From assembly GCF_014042355.1 (NCBI RefSeq), contig NZ_JACEZU010000008.1, positions 1 to 64,000 of the forward strand: 64,000 nt of DNA, given 5' to 3'. Both the position numbers and the translations under genes were made by a program. Under the pieces are notes generated by a model. That model was given only the letters and a program-made list of their open reading frames with translations, searched no databases and was not told the DNA's origin. Source of the DNA: Rugamonas apoptosis. GTDB taxonomy: Bacteria > Pseudomonadota > Gammaproteobacteria > Burkholderiales > Burkholderiaceae_D. Shown here piece by piece: positions 54,159 through 61,796 of this stretch (positions are counted from its first letter, which is position 1; every line of letters starts with the position of its first letter).

Positions 54159-55478
54159 ATGAACAAGGAAAAAATCATCGTCATCGGAGCCGGTATCGCC
54201 GGTTTGAGCGCCGCCTGGCGACTCCAGGAAGCGGGCTGTCACGTCACCGTGCTGGAAGCCGGACAACGGCCTGGCGGGCGCATCAAAAGCATCGATTTTC
54301 ACGGCCACCAGATCGAGTGCGGCGCGCAGTTTCCATCCTCGGGCTATCGCTACATCCCGCCCCTGCTGAAAGAGATGGGGCTCTGGTCCCGCGTTCGCGC
54401 CTTGTCGGCCCTGGCGGCGTTTCAGCGCGGCAATCACCTCTACCGCGTTCACGCGCGGCGGCCCTGGACCTTGTTCACCAGCGGGATGCTGGGCGGCGCC
54501 GAGGCTTGGCGCCTTGCACGCGGCGCCGCAGGCCTTTCGTGGCGCGCGCGCGGCATCGATCCAAGCTGCTATGCCGCATTCTCCGCCTTCGATGACGCTG
54601 ACGCCGAACACTGGTGCCGGGATAACATGGGCCAGACCGCCGCCTCGCACGTCATCGAATCGACCGTACATGGACTGTACTTTCATCGGTTGGCCGGCAC
54701 ATCGAAGGCCCTGATCGCGGCCATCATGGCCTTCGGCGGCGCGGACACCCTGGCCATCGCCGGTGGCTGGCAGGCCCTGCCCGAGGCGTTGGCGGCAATG
54801 CTCGACGTGTCCTATGGCGCCACGGTGGAACGTGTCGAGGAACTCCCCGGCGGTATCCGCGTGCTCGTCAACGGCGAATATCTGCACGGCAGCGCCGCCG
54901 TGCTGGCCACGCCCGCCCATCGCGCCCAAGCGATCCTGGCGGCGCCAACCGCCGTTGAAGCGAGGCTGCTGTCAGTGAAATATGCGGCCACCATCCACAT
55001 TGCGCTCGGACTGGCACCCACGTGGCGCTTGCCCGCAAACCTGCGGGGCGTGTACGGTTGCCTGCTAGCGCCCTCGGAAGGTGGGCGCATTGCCGCCCTG
55101 ACCTTCGAAAGCGGGCGCGGCTTGGCCGGCGGGGCGGGCGAAGTGATTTCGGTCATGCTCGGGCATCAAGCCTCAATCAATGCGGCCGATCAGCCGGACG
55201 ACACGACCGTTCGGGAGGTGGTGACCGAGTTGGCGGCCTGGCTGCCGGACCTGAGCGGCGCCATCGTCGCCACCCACGTGCAGCGCTGGCCGGCCGCGGA
55301 ACCGCTCTCACCGACTGGACGGGCAAAGGCTGTCGCCGGCTACCGCGCCACATTGTCGGACGCGCGCCGCATCGTGCTGGCGGGTGACTATCTGGGTTCG
55401 CCGTGGACTGACGGCGCGGCTGAAACAGGCCATTGGGCGGCGCGGCATTTGCTCGCGGGTAGGACGTCGAGCTCCTGA
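54159..55478 (+). CDS. FAD-dependent amine oxidase/protoporphyrinogen oxidase-like protein
   Basis: A 439-residue flavoprotein. The Rossmann site VIGAGIAGLSAAWRLQEAGC and the GG doublet (LEAGQRPGGRIKS) are at the N-terminus, and the C-terminal FAD contact is VLAGDYLGSPWTDGAAETG. The middle resembles HemG/CrtI-like amino-oxidases (SVKYAATIHIALGL, VRVLVNG-like GIRVLVNGEYLHGSAAVLAT). The substrate cannot be deduced. Start: Met at 54159, or two codons earlier; neither has a clear ribosome site. It is not an obvious operon member, though a permease gene follows 171 bases later. Confidence 0.85.
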   Translation: MNKEKIIVIGAGIAGLSAAWRLQEAGCHVTVLEAGQRPGGRIKSIDFHGHQIECGAQFPSSGYRYIPPLLKEMGLWSRVRALSALAAFQRGNHLYRVHARRPWTLFTSGMLGGAEAWRLARGAAGLSWRARGIDPSCYAAFSAFDDADAEHWCRDNMGQTAASHVIESTVHGLYFHRLAGTSKALIAAIMAFGGADTLAIAGGWQALPEALAAMLDVSYGATVERVEELPGGIRVLVNGEYLHGSAAVLATPAHRAQAILAAPTAVEARLLSVKYAATIHIALGLAPTWRLPANLRGVYGCLLAPSEGGRIAALTFESGRGLAGGAGEVISVMLGHQASINAADQPDDTTVREVVTELAAWLPDLSGAIVATHVQRWPAAEPLSPTGRAKAVAGYRATLSDARRIVLAGDYLGSPWTDGAAETGHWAARHLLAGRTSSS

Positions 55479-55649
55479 GTTCCAGGCAGCGCTCTGCAAG
55501 GACGGCAGCAGCTCGCGCATGACCGGTCGCATGGCGCCGAGCATGGACTTGAGCCCTGTCTCGCGATGTTCGGTCTGCTATCATTTCGGTCTGCCACCAT
55601 GCATCAAGTGCGTGCCGAAAGCGCGCCTGCCACACGCCAGAAAGTCCCC

Positions 55650-56795
55650 ATGCCTGAGATTACCGCACCAGTTACCACCCCGTCTTTCATCAGCCAGATC
55701 AGCAAACCTTTTCTTCGCGACCGCATGATGCACCTGCTGCTGGCCGTCGCGGTCGTCCTTTCCACCCTGTCGCCACATCCCTTCCCGGAATACCTCGCCT
55801 GGGTCGACTGGCACACCATCGCGACACTCGCCGGGATGTTATTGCTGACCACGGGTATCGAGGCGAGCGGCTACCTGGAACACCTGGGGCGGGTCATCAT
55901 CAACCGGCTGCGCCAGGAGCGCGCGTTGGCGATATTTCTGGTATCGGCATCGACCTTGTTATCTACCGTGCTCACCAACGACATCGCGCTGTTTGTCGTC
56001 GTTCCACTGACCGTCGGCCTGACCGGCATCAGCAACTTACCGATTGGCCGGCTGGTTATCTTTGAAGCGTTGGCGGTCAATGCCGGCTCATTGCTCACTC
56101 CGATAGGCAACCCGCAGAACATCCTGTTATGGCAGCGCTCGCATTTATCCTTCGCCGACTTCACCTGGCAAATGGCGCCGCTCGCGCTGGCGATCTTCGC
56201 GCTGTTGCTGCTGGCGACCTGGGTATGCTTCCCGAAACAAGTGATCCACGCGGACCTGAAGGACGACGCCACCTCCTACAGCGTGGCGCTGCTCAGGACC
56301 TGCGGCTTGCTTTATGTCGCGTTCCTGGCCATGGTCGAACTGGGTCACCCCGGGTTGGGCCTGGTGGGCGTGGGCATCGCGGTCTTGCTGTTCTGCCGAG
56401 AGATCATTGCGAAAGTGGACTGGTGCCTGATCCTGGTGTTCATTCTCATGTTTGTCGACATCCACTTGCTGTCCCAGCTGGCATTCATCCAGACTTGGGT
56501 CGCAGGCATTCCGCAATTGACGCCACGGAAGTTGTATGCCGCAGCCCTGCTCGGCTCCCAAGTGATCAGCAACGTTCCGGCGACTATCCTGCTGGTGCAG
56601 TATTCAACGGCTTACAAGGTGATCGCATACGGCGTCAATGCGGGCGGGTTCGGACTGGCCATTGGTTCCCTGGCCAACATCATCGCGCTGCGCATGGCGC
56701 CTGAGCGCCATTTGTGGCTGCGTTTTCACCTCTACTCCTTCCCCTTCCTTGTTCTGTCGGGGCTGATCGGCTGGTTGCTGCTGTCCTCTCTCTGA
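55650..56795 (+). CDS. SLC13/ArsB-like ion-transporter family permease
   Basis: An inner-membrane transporter of about 381 residues with 10-11 hydrophobic segments. The IT-superfamily signature appears twice: LVSASTLLSTVLTNDIALFV with VNAGSLLTPIGNPQNILLW, then LLGSQVISNVPATILLVQY with LAIGSLANIIALRMAP. Such SNT/TP(x)GNP motifs bind Na+ and carboxylate (or arsenite) in DASS/ArsB carriers. Probably a dicarboxylate or anion carrier. The start is uncertain: in-frame Met codons at 55566 and 55599 would add up to 28 residues. Confidence 0.85.
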   Translation: MPEITAPVTTPSFISQISKPFLRDRMMHLLLAVAVVLSTLSPHPFPEYLAWVDWHTIATLAGMLLLTTGIEASGYLEHLGRVIINRLRQERALAIFLVSASTLLSTVLTNDIALFVVVPLTVGLTGISNLPIGRLVIFEALAVNAGSLLTPIGNPQNILLWQRSHLSFADFTWQMAPLALAIFALLLLATWVCFPKQVIHADLKDDATSYSVALLRTCGLLYVAFLAMVELGHPGLGLVGVGIAVLLFCREIIAKVDWCLILVFILMFVDIHLLSQLAFIQTWVAGIPQLTPRKLYAAALLGSQVISNVPATILLVQYSTAYKVIAYGVNAGGFGLAIGSLANIIALRMAPERHLWLRFHLYSFPFLVLSGLIGWLLLSSL

Positions 56796-56837
56796 CCGCT
56801 ATCTCAGGCAAGCGCCGCGGCAACGCCCACCACCATG

Positions 56838-56877
56838 AAAAATGCCATTGATGACCCGGCAAGGGCCATCAATGGCA
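56838..56877 (-). terminator. Terminator of the esterase operon
   Basis: An 11-bp perfect stem (TGCCATTGATG, 56843-56853, with 56867-56877) and a 13-base loop are followed on the minus strand by TTTTTC. It lies between the convergent permease and tannase genes and ends the tannase transcript. Confidence 0.85.
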
Positions 56878-56933
56878 CGCATTTAACTCATGGAATCAAA
56901 GAGTTAGAAATCCGACTCTTTCCCATTCGGATA

Positions 56934-58721
56934 TCAGTCAGGTGCGCGGCAGCTGAAGCTCTCGGCCACTTCCGGGTTGCCCGTCCCCTCGTAGCGCGCT
57001 ACCTGCGGATAGGGGCACAGTGGCCGGGTGCGACCGGGCCATGGCGTGTCGTCGCCGGCACGGGCCTCGATCCGGTCCGGCGCCTTGCCATGCTCGACCC
57101 ATGCAACCATCGCGGCCAGCGCATCGAACTGGCCTGTCGCCGGACCGCCGGAACAATGGCACATGCCCGGCACCGGGAACACCCGCACGAACGAGCTGGC
57201 CGCGCCATGTTCGCGCACATTCACCTCGTCAAACCAGTTCAACGTATCCGCCAGCGAGAACACCGGGTCCGATTCGCCGTGCGGCACCAGCAGGCGGCCA
57301 CCACGTGCCTTGAACCGCGTCAGGTCGGCGGAGCGCGCCGCGATGTCTTGCCACGCCGAGTGCTGATATGGCGCGGCCACCGACTGGATATTTTCGGCCT
57401 GCCGGTCAAAGTCCAGTTGGAACTGGTAATCGGCCGCCGCCTGCAAGCCTGGCGGCAATACGGACGGCGGCGTGCTGAAGAGAGCGGCCAACGCCTGGCC
57501 GCCCAGCATGACATTCAGCGCGGGCACCTTGCCATCTTCCGATCCCAGCTTCCAGATGCGCCACGCCGGGCTGTCGATACCGGAGGGCCAGACCCAACGG
57601 CTGTACAGTGCGTTGCCGGCCCGGCCTTGCGGCCCCCGCACCGACTCGGCCAGCGCATCGATCTGTCCCTGGCTCAGGCAATCGGGCGCCGCGCCGCCGG
57701 CCCGACAGCGCTTGTCCTGCAACCGCGCCAGCACCTCCTGGTCCGTGCAATGGGCAATATCGGCCACGATGCCATCACGCAGGCCATCCTTGGCGTCGCA
57801 GGCTGCCAGGATGGCCTCGCGCAATTGCGTCAGTTGCGTGCCGTTGAAGGCCGTATGCAGGCGCGCCACATCAAAGCCGGGGGCGCCGGGGGCCTGCACC
57901 AGGCGGCCGAAGGCGCGGGTATCCCACGCCTCGGCCAGCGCCGCCTTCGGCAGTGCGAAGCCTGGGGCGGTGGCAACGATGCCGTCGAACACTTCCGGAT
58001 AGCGCTGGGCGAAAGCCATGCCCTCCTGCCCGCCCTTGGAACAGCCGACGAAATAGGTGTACCGGGGTTGACGCTTATAGTATTGGCGCAGCAGCCACAG
58101 TCCGGCATCCGCACTCTTTTTCAGCGAAGCGTGGCCATAGTCGCTGCGCGCATGGGGATCGAAACCAAACACCATGGCGCCGCCGCGCTGCGGATCGTTG
58201 TTGCGGACATTGTCATGCCCGGAATCCTGGCTCAACACCGCGTAGCGGCGCTCGATGGCGGTGTCGTCCGCGCCGTACAGCTTGCCGGTGGCATCGCCGA
58301 TGTCACCATTGCTGCCGCCACCGCCCTGGAACACGAAGCGCTCGTTCCAGTCCGACGGCAGGCGCAGCCGGAAACGGATGGCGTAGCGCTGCCCGTTGGC
58401 CAGCCGCGCCGGCGTCTCGGCCTGCAACTCGCAGTGCGCCGGCAGCGTGGTGCGGCGTGTACTGCCGGGGGCCAGGTTGATTTCGTATGGCTCATCCGCT
58501 GCATGGTAAGTCGCTTGCAGCACCCGGAACGAGGTGGCGGGATGGATCCGTCCCTGCAGCGCGTGGCAGCGTTGTTCCGGGCTGGCGGCGGACGCAGGCG
58601 GCGCAGTATCGGCGGCATGTGCCGTAGCGGCGGCATGTGCCGTAGCGGCGGCATGTGCCGTGCCGCCACCAACGGCTGTGCACAGCAGCATGGCCGCGCA
58701 AAATAAGGTTTTGGTCATCAC
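56934..58721 (-). CDS. Tannase/feruloyl esterase family protein
   Basis: A 595-residue exported esterase of the tannase family, which hydrolyses galloyl, feruloyl or related aromatic esters. Signal peptide LFCAAMLLCTAVGGGTAHA is followed by a short Ala/Thr/His repeat. The nucleophile Ser228 is in FVGCSKGGQEGMAFAQRYP, the acid Asp in PHGESDPVFSLADTLNW and the catalytic His in PVPGMCHCSGGPATGQFDAL, flanked by the conserved Cys pair typical of the family. Calcium-loop-like Asp-rich segments (CDAKDGLRDGIVADIAHC) are also present. It is the last gene of the esterase cluster, 25 bases after the hydrolase gene. Confidence 0.93.
   Translation of the reverse strand: MMTKTLFCAAMLLCTAVGGGTAHAAATAHAAATAHAADTAPPASAASPEQRCHALQGRIHPATSFRVLQATYHAADEPYEINLAPGSTRRTTLPAHCELQAETPARLANGQRYAIRFRLRLPSDWNERFVFQGGGGSNGDIGDATGKLYGADDTAIERRYAVLSQDSGHDNVRNNDPQRGGAMVFGFDPHARSDYGHASLKKSADAGLWLLRQYYKRQPRYTYFVGCSKGGQEGMAFAQRYPEVFDGIVATAPGFALPKAALAEAWDTRAFGRLVQAPGAPGFDVARLHTAFNGTQLTQLREAILAACDAKDGLRDGIVADIAHCTDQEVLARLQDKRCRAGGAAPDCLSQGQIDALAESVRGPQGRAGNALYSRWVWPSGIDSPAWRIWKLGSEDGKVPALNVMLGGQALAALFSTPPSVLPPGLQAAADYQFQLDFDRQAENIQSVAAPYQHSAWQDIAARSADLTRFKARGGRLLVPHGESDPVFSLADTLNWFDEVNVREHGAASSFVRVFPVPGMCHCSGGPATGQFDALAAMVAWVEHGKAPDRIEARAGDDTPWPGRTRPLCPYPQVARYEGTGNPEVAESFSCRAPD
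58609..58668 (-). repeat. 18-bp tandem repeat in the tannase signal/pro region
   Basis: Three copies of an 18-base unit (GCCGTAGCGGCGGCATGT, plus strand, from 58621) and a partial copy before it encode the in-frame repeat TAHAAA just after the signal peptide. Confidence 0.75.
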
Positions 58722-58745
58722 TCTGCTCTCATGGTCGGTAATAGG

Positions 58746-59807
58746 TCAGGCATCCGTGTGGCTCAGCAAGAAGCGCACGGTCTTGGCGATCGCCCGCTGC
58801 GCTTCCGGGCTTTGGTCCGCCATGGTCTGATGCACATGCGGCATCCCTTCGTAGGCGTCCAGTTGCACCCGGGCGCCGCCCGCATCCATGGCCTGGTACA
58901 GCCGCACCGCGTCCGACAGCAGCACTTCGCGCGACCCGCATTGGATCAGCGTGGGCGTAAAGTCGGCGCCATAACTGCCATACACCGGCGAGACGTAGGG
59001 ATGGCGGCGGCAGGCTTCGGCCACGTAGGCATCGCGGCTCGGGCGCAGTGATTCCAGCGAAACGATGGGATCGGCGCCGGCCAAGGTCCGCATGGTGTCG
59101 CCCTGGAAATCGAGATCGGTCCAGGGCGACCACAGCGCAGCGGCGGCTGGCAGGCGGACACGGTGGTCGCGCATGCGCAGCAAGGCGCCGGCCAGCAGGC
59201 CGCCGCCGGCGGAGTCGCCAAAGCACGCCACCCTGCGCGGCTGGTAGCCGGCGCCGTATATCGCCACAAACACCTTCTCCACTTGCGCCGTGGTGTTGTC
59301 CCACTGCGACCTGGGCGCCGTGGTGTAGTCGATCGACACCACCCGACGGCCAGTGGCCAGCGCCATCTGCGCCGCCGGCAGCAGCGTGGACGCGGCCGAG
59401 CCCAGCGTGTAAGCGCCACCGTGGATGTACACCACCAGGCTGTCGCGGCGGCGCAGGCGCGGCGGCTCGACCCACAACACCGGTACGCCGCCCAGCGTGT
59501 CCGCGCGGACCTTGACGCCGGTGGCGGCCACGCGCTCCCGGTTCATGGCGGTGAACATGTCCAGCAAGCGCAGGCGCAACGCCTCCCAGCCGGCGATATC
59601 GTCCGGGGCGGGCAATACCGGCTTGGGGAAACTGGCCAGTTCCCCGAACAGCTTGGGCCAGCCAGCCGATATGGTAGGTGGCAGCGGCAGCGCCGGTGGC
59701 GCGCACGCTTCCAGCGCACGTGCCGGCAACGCCACGGCAGCGGCGGCCAGACCAGCCTGGCCAGCCAAAAAGGCGCGGCGCCGGGCGCCATGCGAAGTCT
59801 CAGTCAT
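58746..59807 (-). CDS. Alpha/beta hydrolase (HSL/esterase family), probable Tat substrate
   Basis: A 353-residue exported esterase. The N-terminus has a twin-arginine-like region (GARRRAFLAGQAGLAAAAVALPA). HSL-family signatures are the oxyanion HGGAY (129-133), the nucleophile Ser199 in CFGDSAGGGLLAG and a later Asp/His around GSREVLLSDAVRLY and YEGMPHVHQTM. It overlaps the SGNH gene by 8 bases, with GGAGG before its ATG. Its position suggests it removes acyl or aryl groups from the substrate imported by the TonB system. The exact ester is unknown. Confidence 0.9.
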   Translation of the reverse strand: MTETSHGARRRAFLAGQAGLAAAAVALPARALEACAPPALPLPPTISAGWPKLFGELASFPKPVLPAPDDIAGWEALRLRLLDMFTAMNRERVAATGVKVRADTLGGVPVLWVEPPRLRRRDSLVVYIHGGAYTLGSAASTLLPAAQMALATGRRVVSIDYTTAPRSQWDNTTAQVEKVFVAIYGAGYQPRRVACFGDSAGGGLLAGALLRMRDHRVRLPAAAALWSPWTDLDFQGDTMRTLAGADPIVSLESLRPSRDAYVAEACRRHPYVSPVYGSYGADFTPTLIQCGSREVLLSDAVRLYQAMDAGGARVQLDAYEGMPHVHQTMADQSPEAQRAIAKTVRFLLSHTDA

Positions 59808-60711
59808 GCTCAGGTCCTCCTGCGGTCGGGATGTTGGTGGGAAGCTGGCCCAGCGCGGCGTCGAGCACGGCCCGCATGCGCAGGTAGCCATTGTTGTTGG
59901 GATGCACGCCATCGTTCGACAGGTCCGGACGGAAGGCGCCATCGGCAGTGCTGAGCGCCGCATGGTAATCGATATAGGTCAAGCCCTCGCGGCGGGCCAG
60001 CGCCCGCAGCCACTGGTTCAGCTGCCCGATACGTTCCGGTGTGGCCGGCGTTGGGCGCCAGGGCATGCTGGCCGCCGGCGGGATGCTGGCCAGCAGGACC
60101 TGGATGTGATGCTGCCGGGCGATGGCCACCATGGCGCTGATGTTGTCCATGTAGCGCTGCGCCGAAGTCGGGCCGGTATTGCCGGCGATGTCGTTGGTGC
60201 CCGCCATGATGTGGACAAAGCGCGGATGCAGCGCCACCACGTCGGCATAAAATCGCAGCAGGATCTGCGGCGTGGTCTGGCCGGCGATGCCGCGGTTGAT
60301 CAGTTGATCACCGAATACCGTGGCGCCGGCCTCGGACCAGAGTTCGGTGATCGAGTCGCCCAGGAATACCCCGCGCACTGGCCTGGCTTGCGCCATGAGC
60401 GCCGCATTGGCGGTGGCGTAGCGGCACAGCCCGGGCCAGTCGCGCTGACGCTGCGATTGTTCCAGGCGGGCCCGTTCCACCATGGGCGCCGTCGCGAGCA
60501 GGCGCTGCACTTCGACCGGGTTGAATGCGCCCGGCTGCATGAACTGATCCACCAGCGCGCGTGGCGCGGCGGGCAACGCTGGCACACTGGCGCACGGCTG
60601 CTCGACCATGCCGATGGCCTCCGCCGCCTGCGCCAGGCAGGCGACCGGCGCCAGCGCGACCAGCGCGGCCGCCAGGCCCTTACGTAGCGGCCGTGCGAAA
60701 TTGATTTGCAT
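59800..60711 (-). CDS. SGNH/GDSL hydrolase
   Basis: A 303-residue exported lipase/esterase. Signal peptide PLRKGLAAALVALAPVACLA, an N-terminal helical region, then the four SGNH blocks: Ser120 in GVFLGDSITELW, Gly in NRGIAGQTTPQILLRF, Asn in IMAGTNDIAGN and Asp/His in SNDGVHPNNNGYLRMR. It is most like carbohydrate-ester deacetylases of the platelet-activating-factor acetylhydrolase type. Its start overlaps the esterase gene end by 32 bases, so translation is coupled. Probably deacylates plant polysaccharide or oligosaccharide. Confidence 0.92.
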   Translation of the reverse strand: MQINFARPLRKGLAAALVALAPVACLAQAAEAIGMVEQPCASVPALPAAPRALVDQFMQPGAFNPVEVQRLLATAPMVERARLEQSQRQRDWPGLCRYATANAALMAQARPVRGVFLGDSITELWSEAGATVFGDQLINRGIAGQTTPQILLRFYADVVALHPRFVHIMAGTNDIAGNTGPTSAQRYMDNISAMVAIARQHHIQVLLASIPPAASMPWRPTPATPERIGQLNQWLRALARREGLTYIDYHAALSTADGAFRPDLSNDGVHPNNNGYLRMRAVLDAALGQLPTNIPTAGGPEHD

Positions 60712-61795
60712 GATTATCCTCGATAAAAAGGGTAGTAACGAATTCGATGAAATTGCGCCGCCATACCGGCCACGTATGCCCGCCGTCCGTCACCTGGTAG
60801 GCATGCGGGACGCCCTGCTGCCGCAGCCAATCGATAAACCCGCCCAGGTCGTCCAGCAGGAAATCGTCGCGTCCGCAACGGATCCAGGTGGCGGGCGCCC
60901 CGTTGCAGCGCGGCGCCTGCCGCAGACAGGCCGGGTAATCCTGTTCCAGCATGAAGGTGGCGGGACTGAACGCCCCGATGTGGGCGAATAGCTGGGGCGA
61001 ATTCAAGCCGATGTACAGTGCCTGCGCCCCACCCATCGACAGGCCTGCGACCGCCCTGCCCCCGCGTCCGGGATCGACAGCATACGCCTGTTCCACCATC
61101 GGCAATACCTCCTGCAGCAATGCGGCCCGCATCAGCGCCAGACTGCGCAGCGCCACGCCAGCGGCCGGGACGGGCCGGTCGCTGGCCACGTCCGGATGGC
61201 AATGCCCCGTGGGGCAGACCACCAGCATCGGGGCGCAGCGCTTGCTGTGGATCAGATGGTCCAGCATGACGGCGGCACGTCCCGCCCTGAACCAGCCACT
61301 GGCATCGTCGCCCAAACCGTGCAGCAGGTACAGCACCGGATAGACGCGCGTCGAACGCCGGTCGTATCCGGCCGGCGTGTAGACGTAGAAATCGCGGTCG
61401 TCGCCGATTTCTGCGGAACGATAGCTGTGCTGCACCACGTGCCCGCGCGGCAGCTCGCCACGCTGCCAGGGCAGCGCGCCGCCGCGCGGGTCGCCGCTCA
61501 CCAGTACCAGGCTCTCGCCCAGTCCATCGTGGGCCGGCTTGATGTGCGGATTGCCGGCATCGAGCTGGCCGACGCCATCGACCACCACCCGATAGCAATA
61601 CAGGTCGGGCGGCAGGATGGGGCTGCGGCCCGACCAGATGCCGTCGGCGCCGCGCGCCAGCTGGACGGGATGCGCGAGCGCATCCAGCTCCACCCGTACT
61701 TGCCGCGCCGACGGCGCCCGCACCCGGAACGTGAGTGAACCATCGCCGCCGATCTCAGGCGAACGCAGGGCCGGCTGAAAGACTTTCTCCAGCAT
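60680..61795 (-). CDS. Esterase with N-terminal CBM48-like/E-set domain (feruloyl/enterochelin esterase type)
   Basis: A 371-residue esterase of the D-family (COG2382-like). An N-terminal E-set domain (about 1-100, LTFRVRAPSARQVRVELDAL, PPDLYCYRVVVDGVGQLD) precedes the alpha/beta hydrolase domain: DFYVYTPAGYDRRSTRVYPV, LYLLHGLGDDASGW, nucleophile Ser in AVAGLSMGGAQALYIG, Asp in RCGRDDFLLDDL and His in TDGGHTWPVWRR. No signal peptide follows the chosen start MLEKVFQPAL, so it may be cytoplasmic. It begins one base after the TonB receptor stop. Substrates may be feruloyl- or acetyl-xylo-oligosaccharides, which is inferred. Confidence 0.88.
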   Translation of the reverse strand: MLEKVFQPALRSPEIGGDGSLTFRVRAPSARQVRVELDALAHPVQLARGADGIWSGRSPILPPDLYCYRVVVDGVGQLDAGNPHIKPAHDGLGESLVLVSGDPRGGALPWQRGELPRGHVVQHSYRSAEIGDDRDFYVYTPAGYDRRSTRVYPVLYLLHGLGDDASGWFRAGRAAVMLDHLIHSKRCAPMLVVCPTGHCHPDVASDRPVPAAGVALRSLALMRAALLQEVLPMVEQAYAVDPGRGGRAVAGLSMGGAQALYIGLNSPQLFAHIGAFSPATFMLEQDYPACLRQAPRCNGAPATWIRCGRDDFLLDDLGGFIDWLRQQGVPHAYQVTDGGHTWPVWRRNFIEFVTTLFIEDNHANQFRTAAT

Positions 61796-61796
61796 G

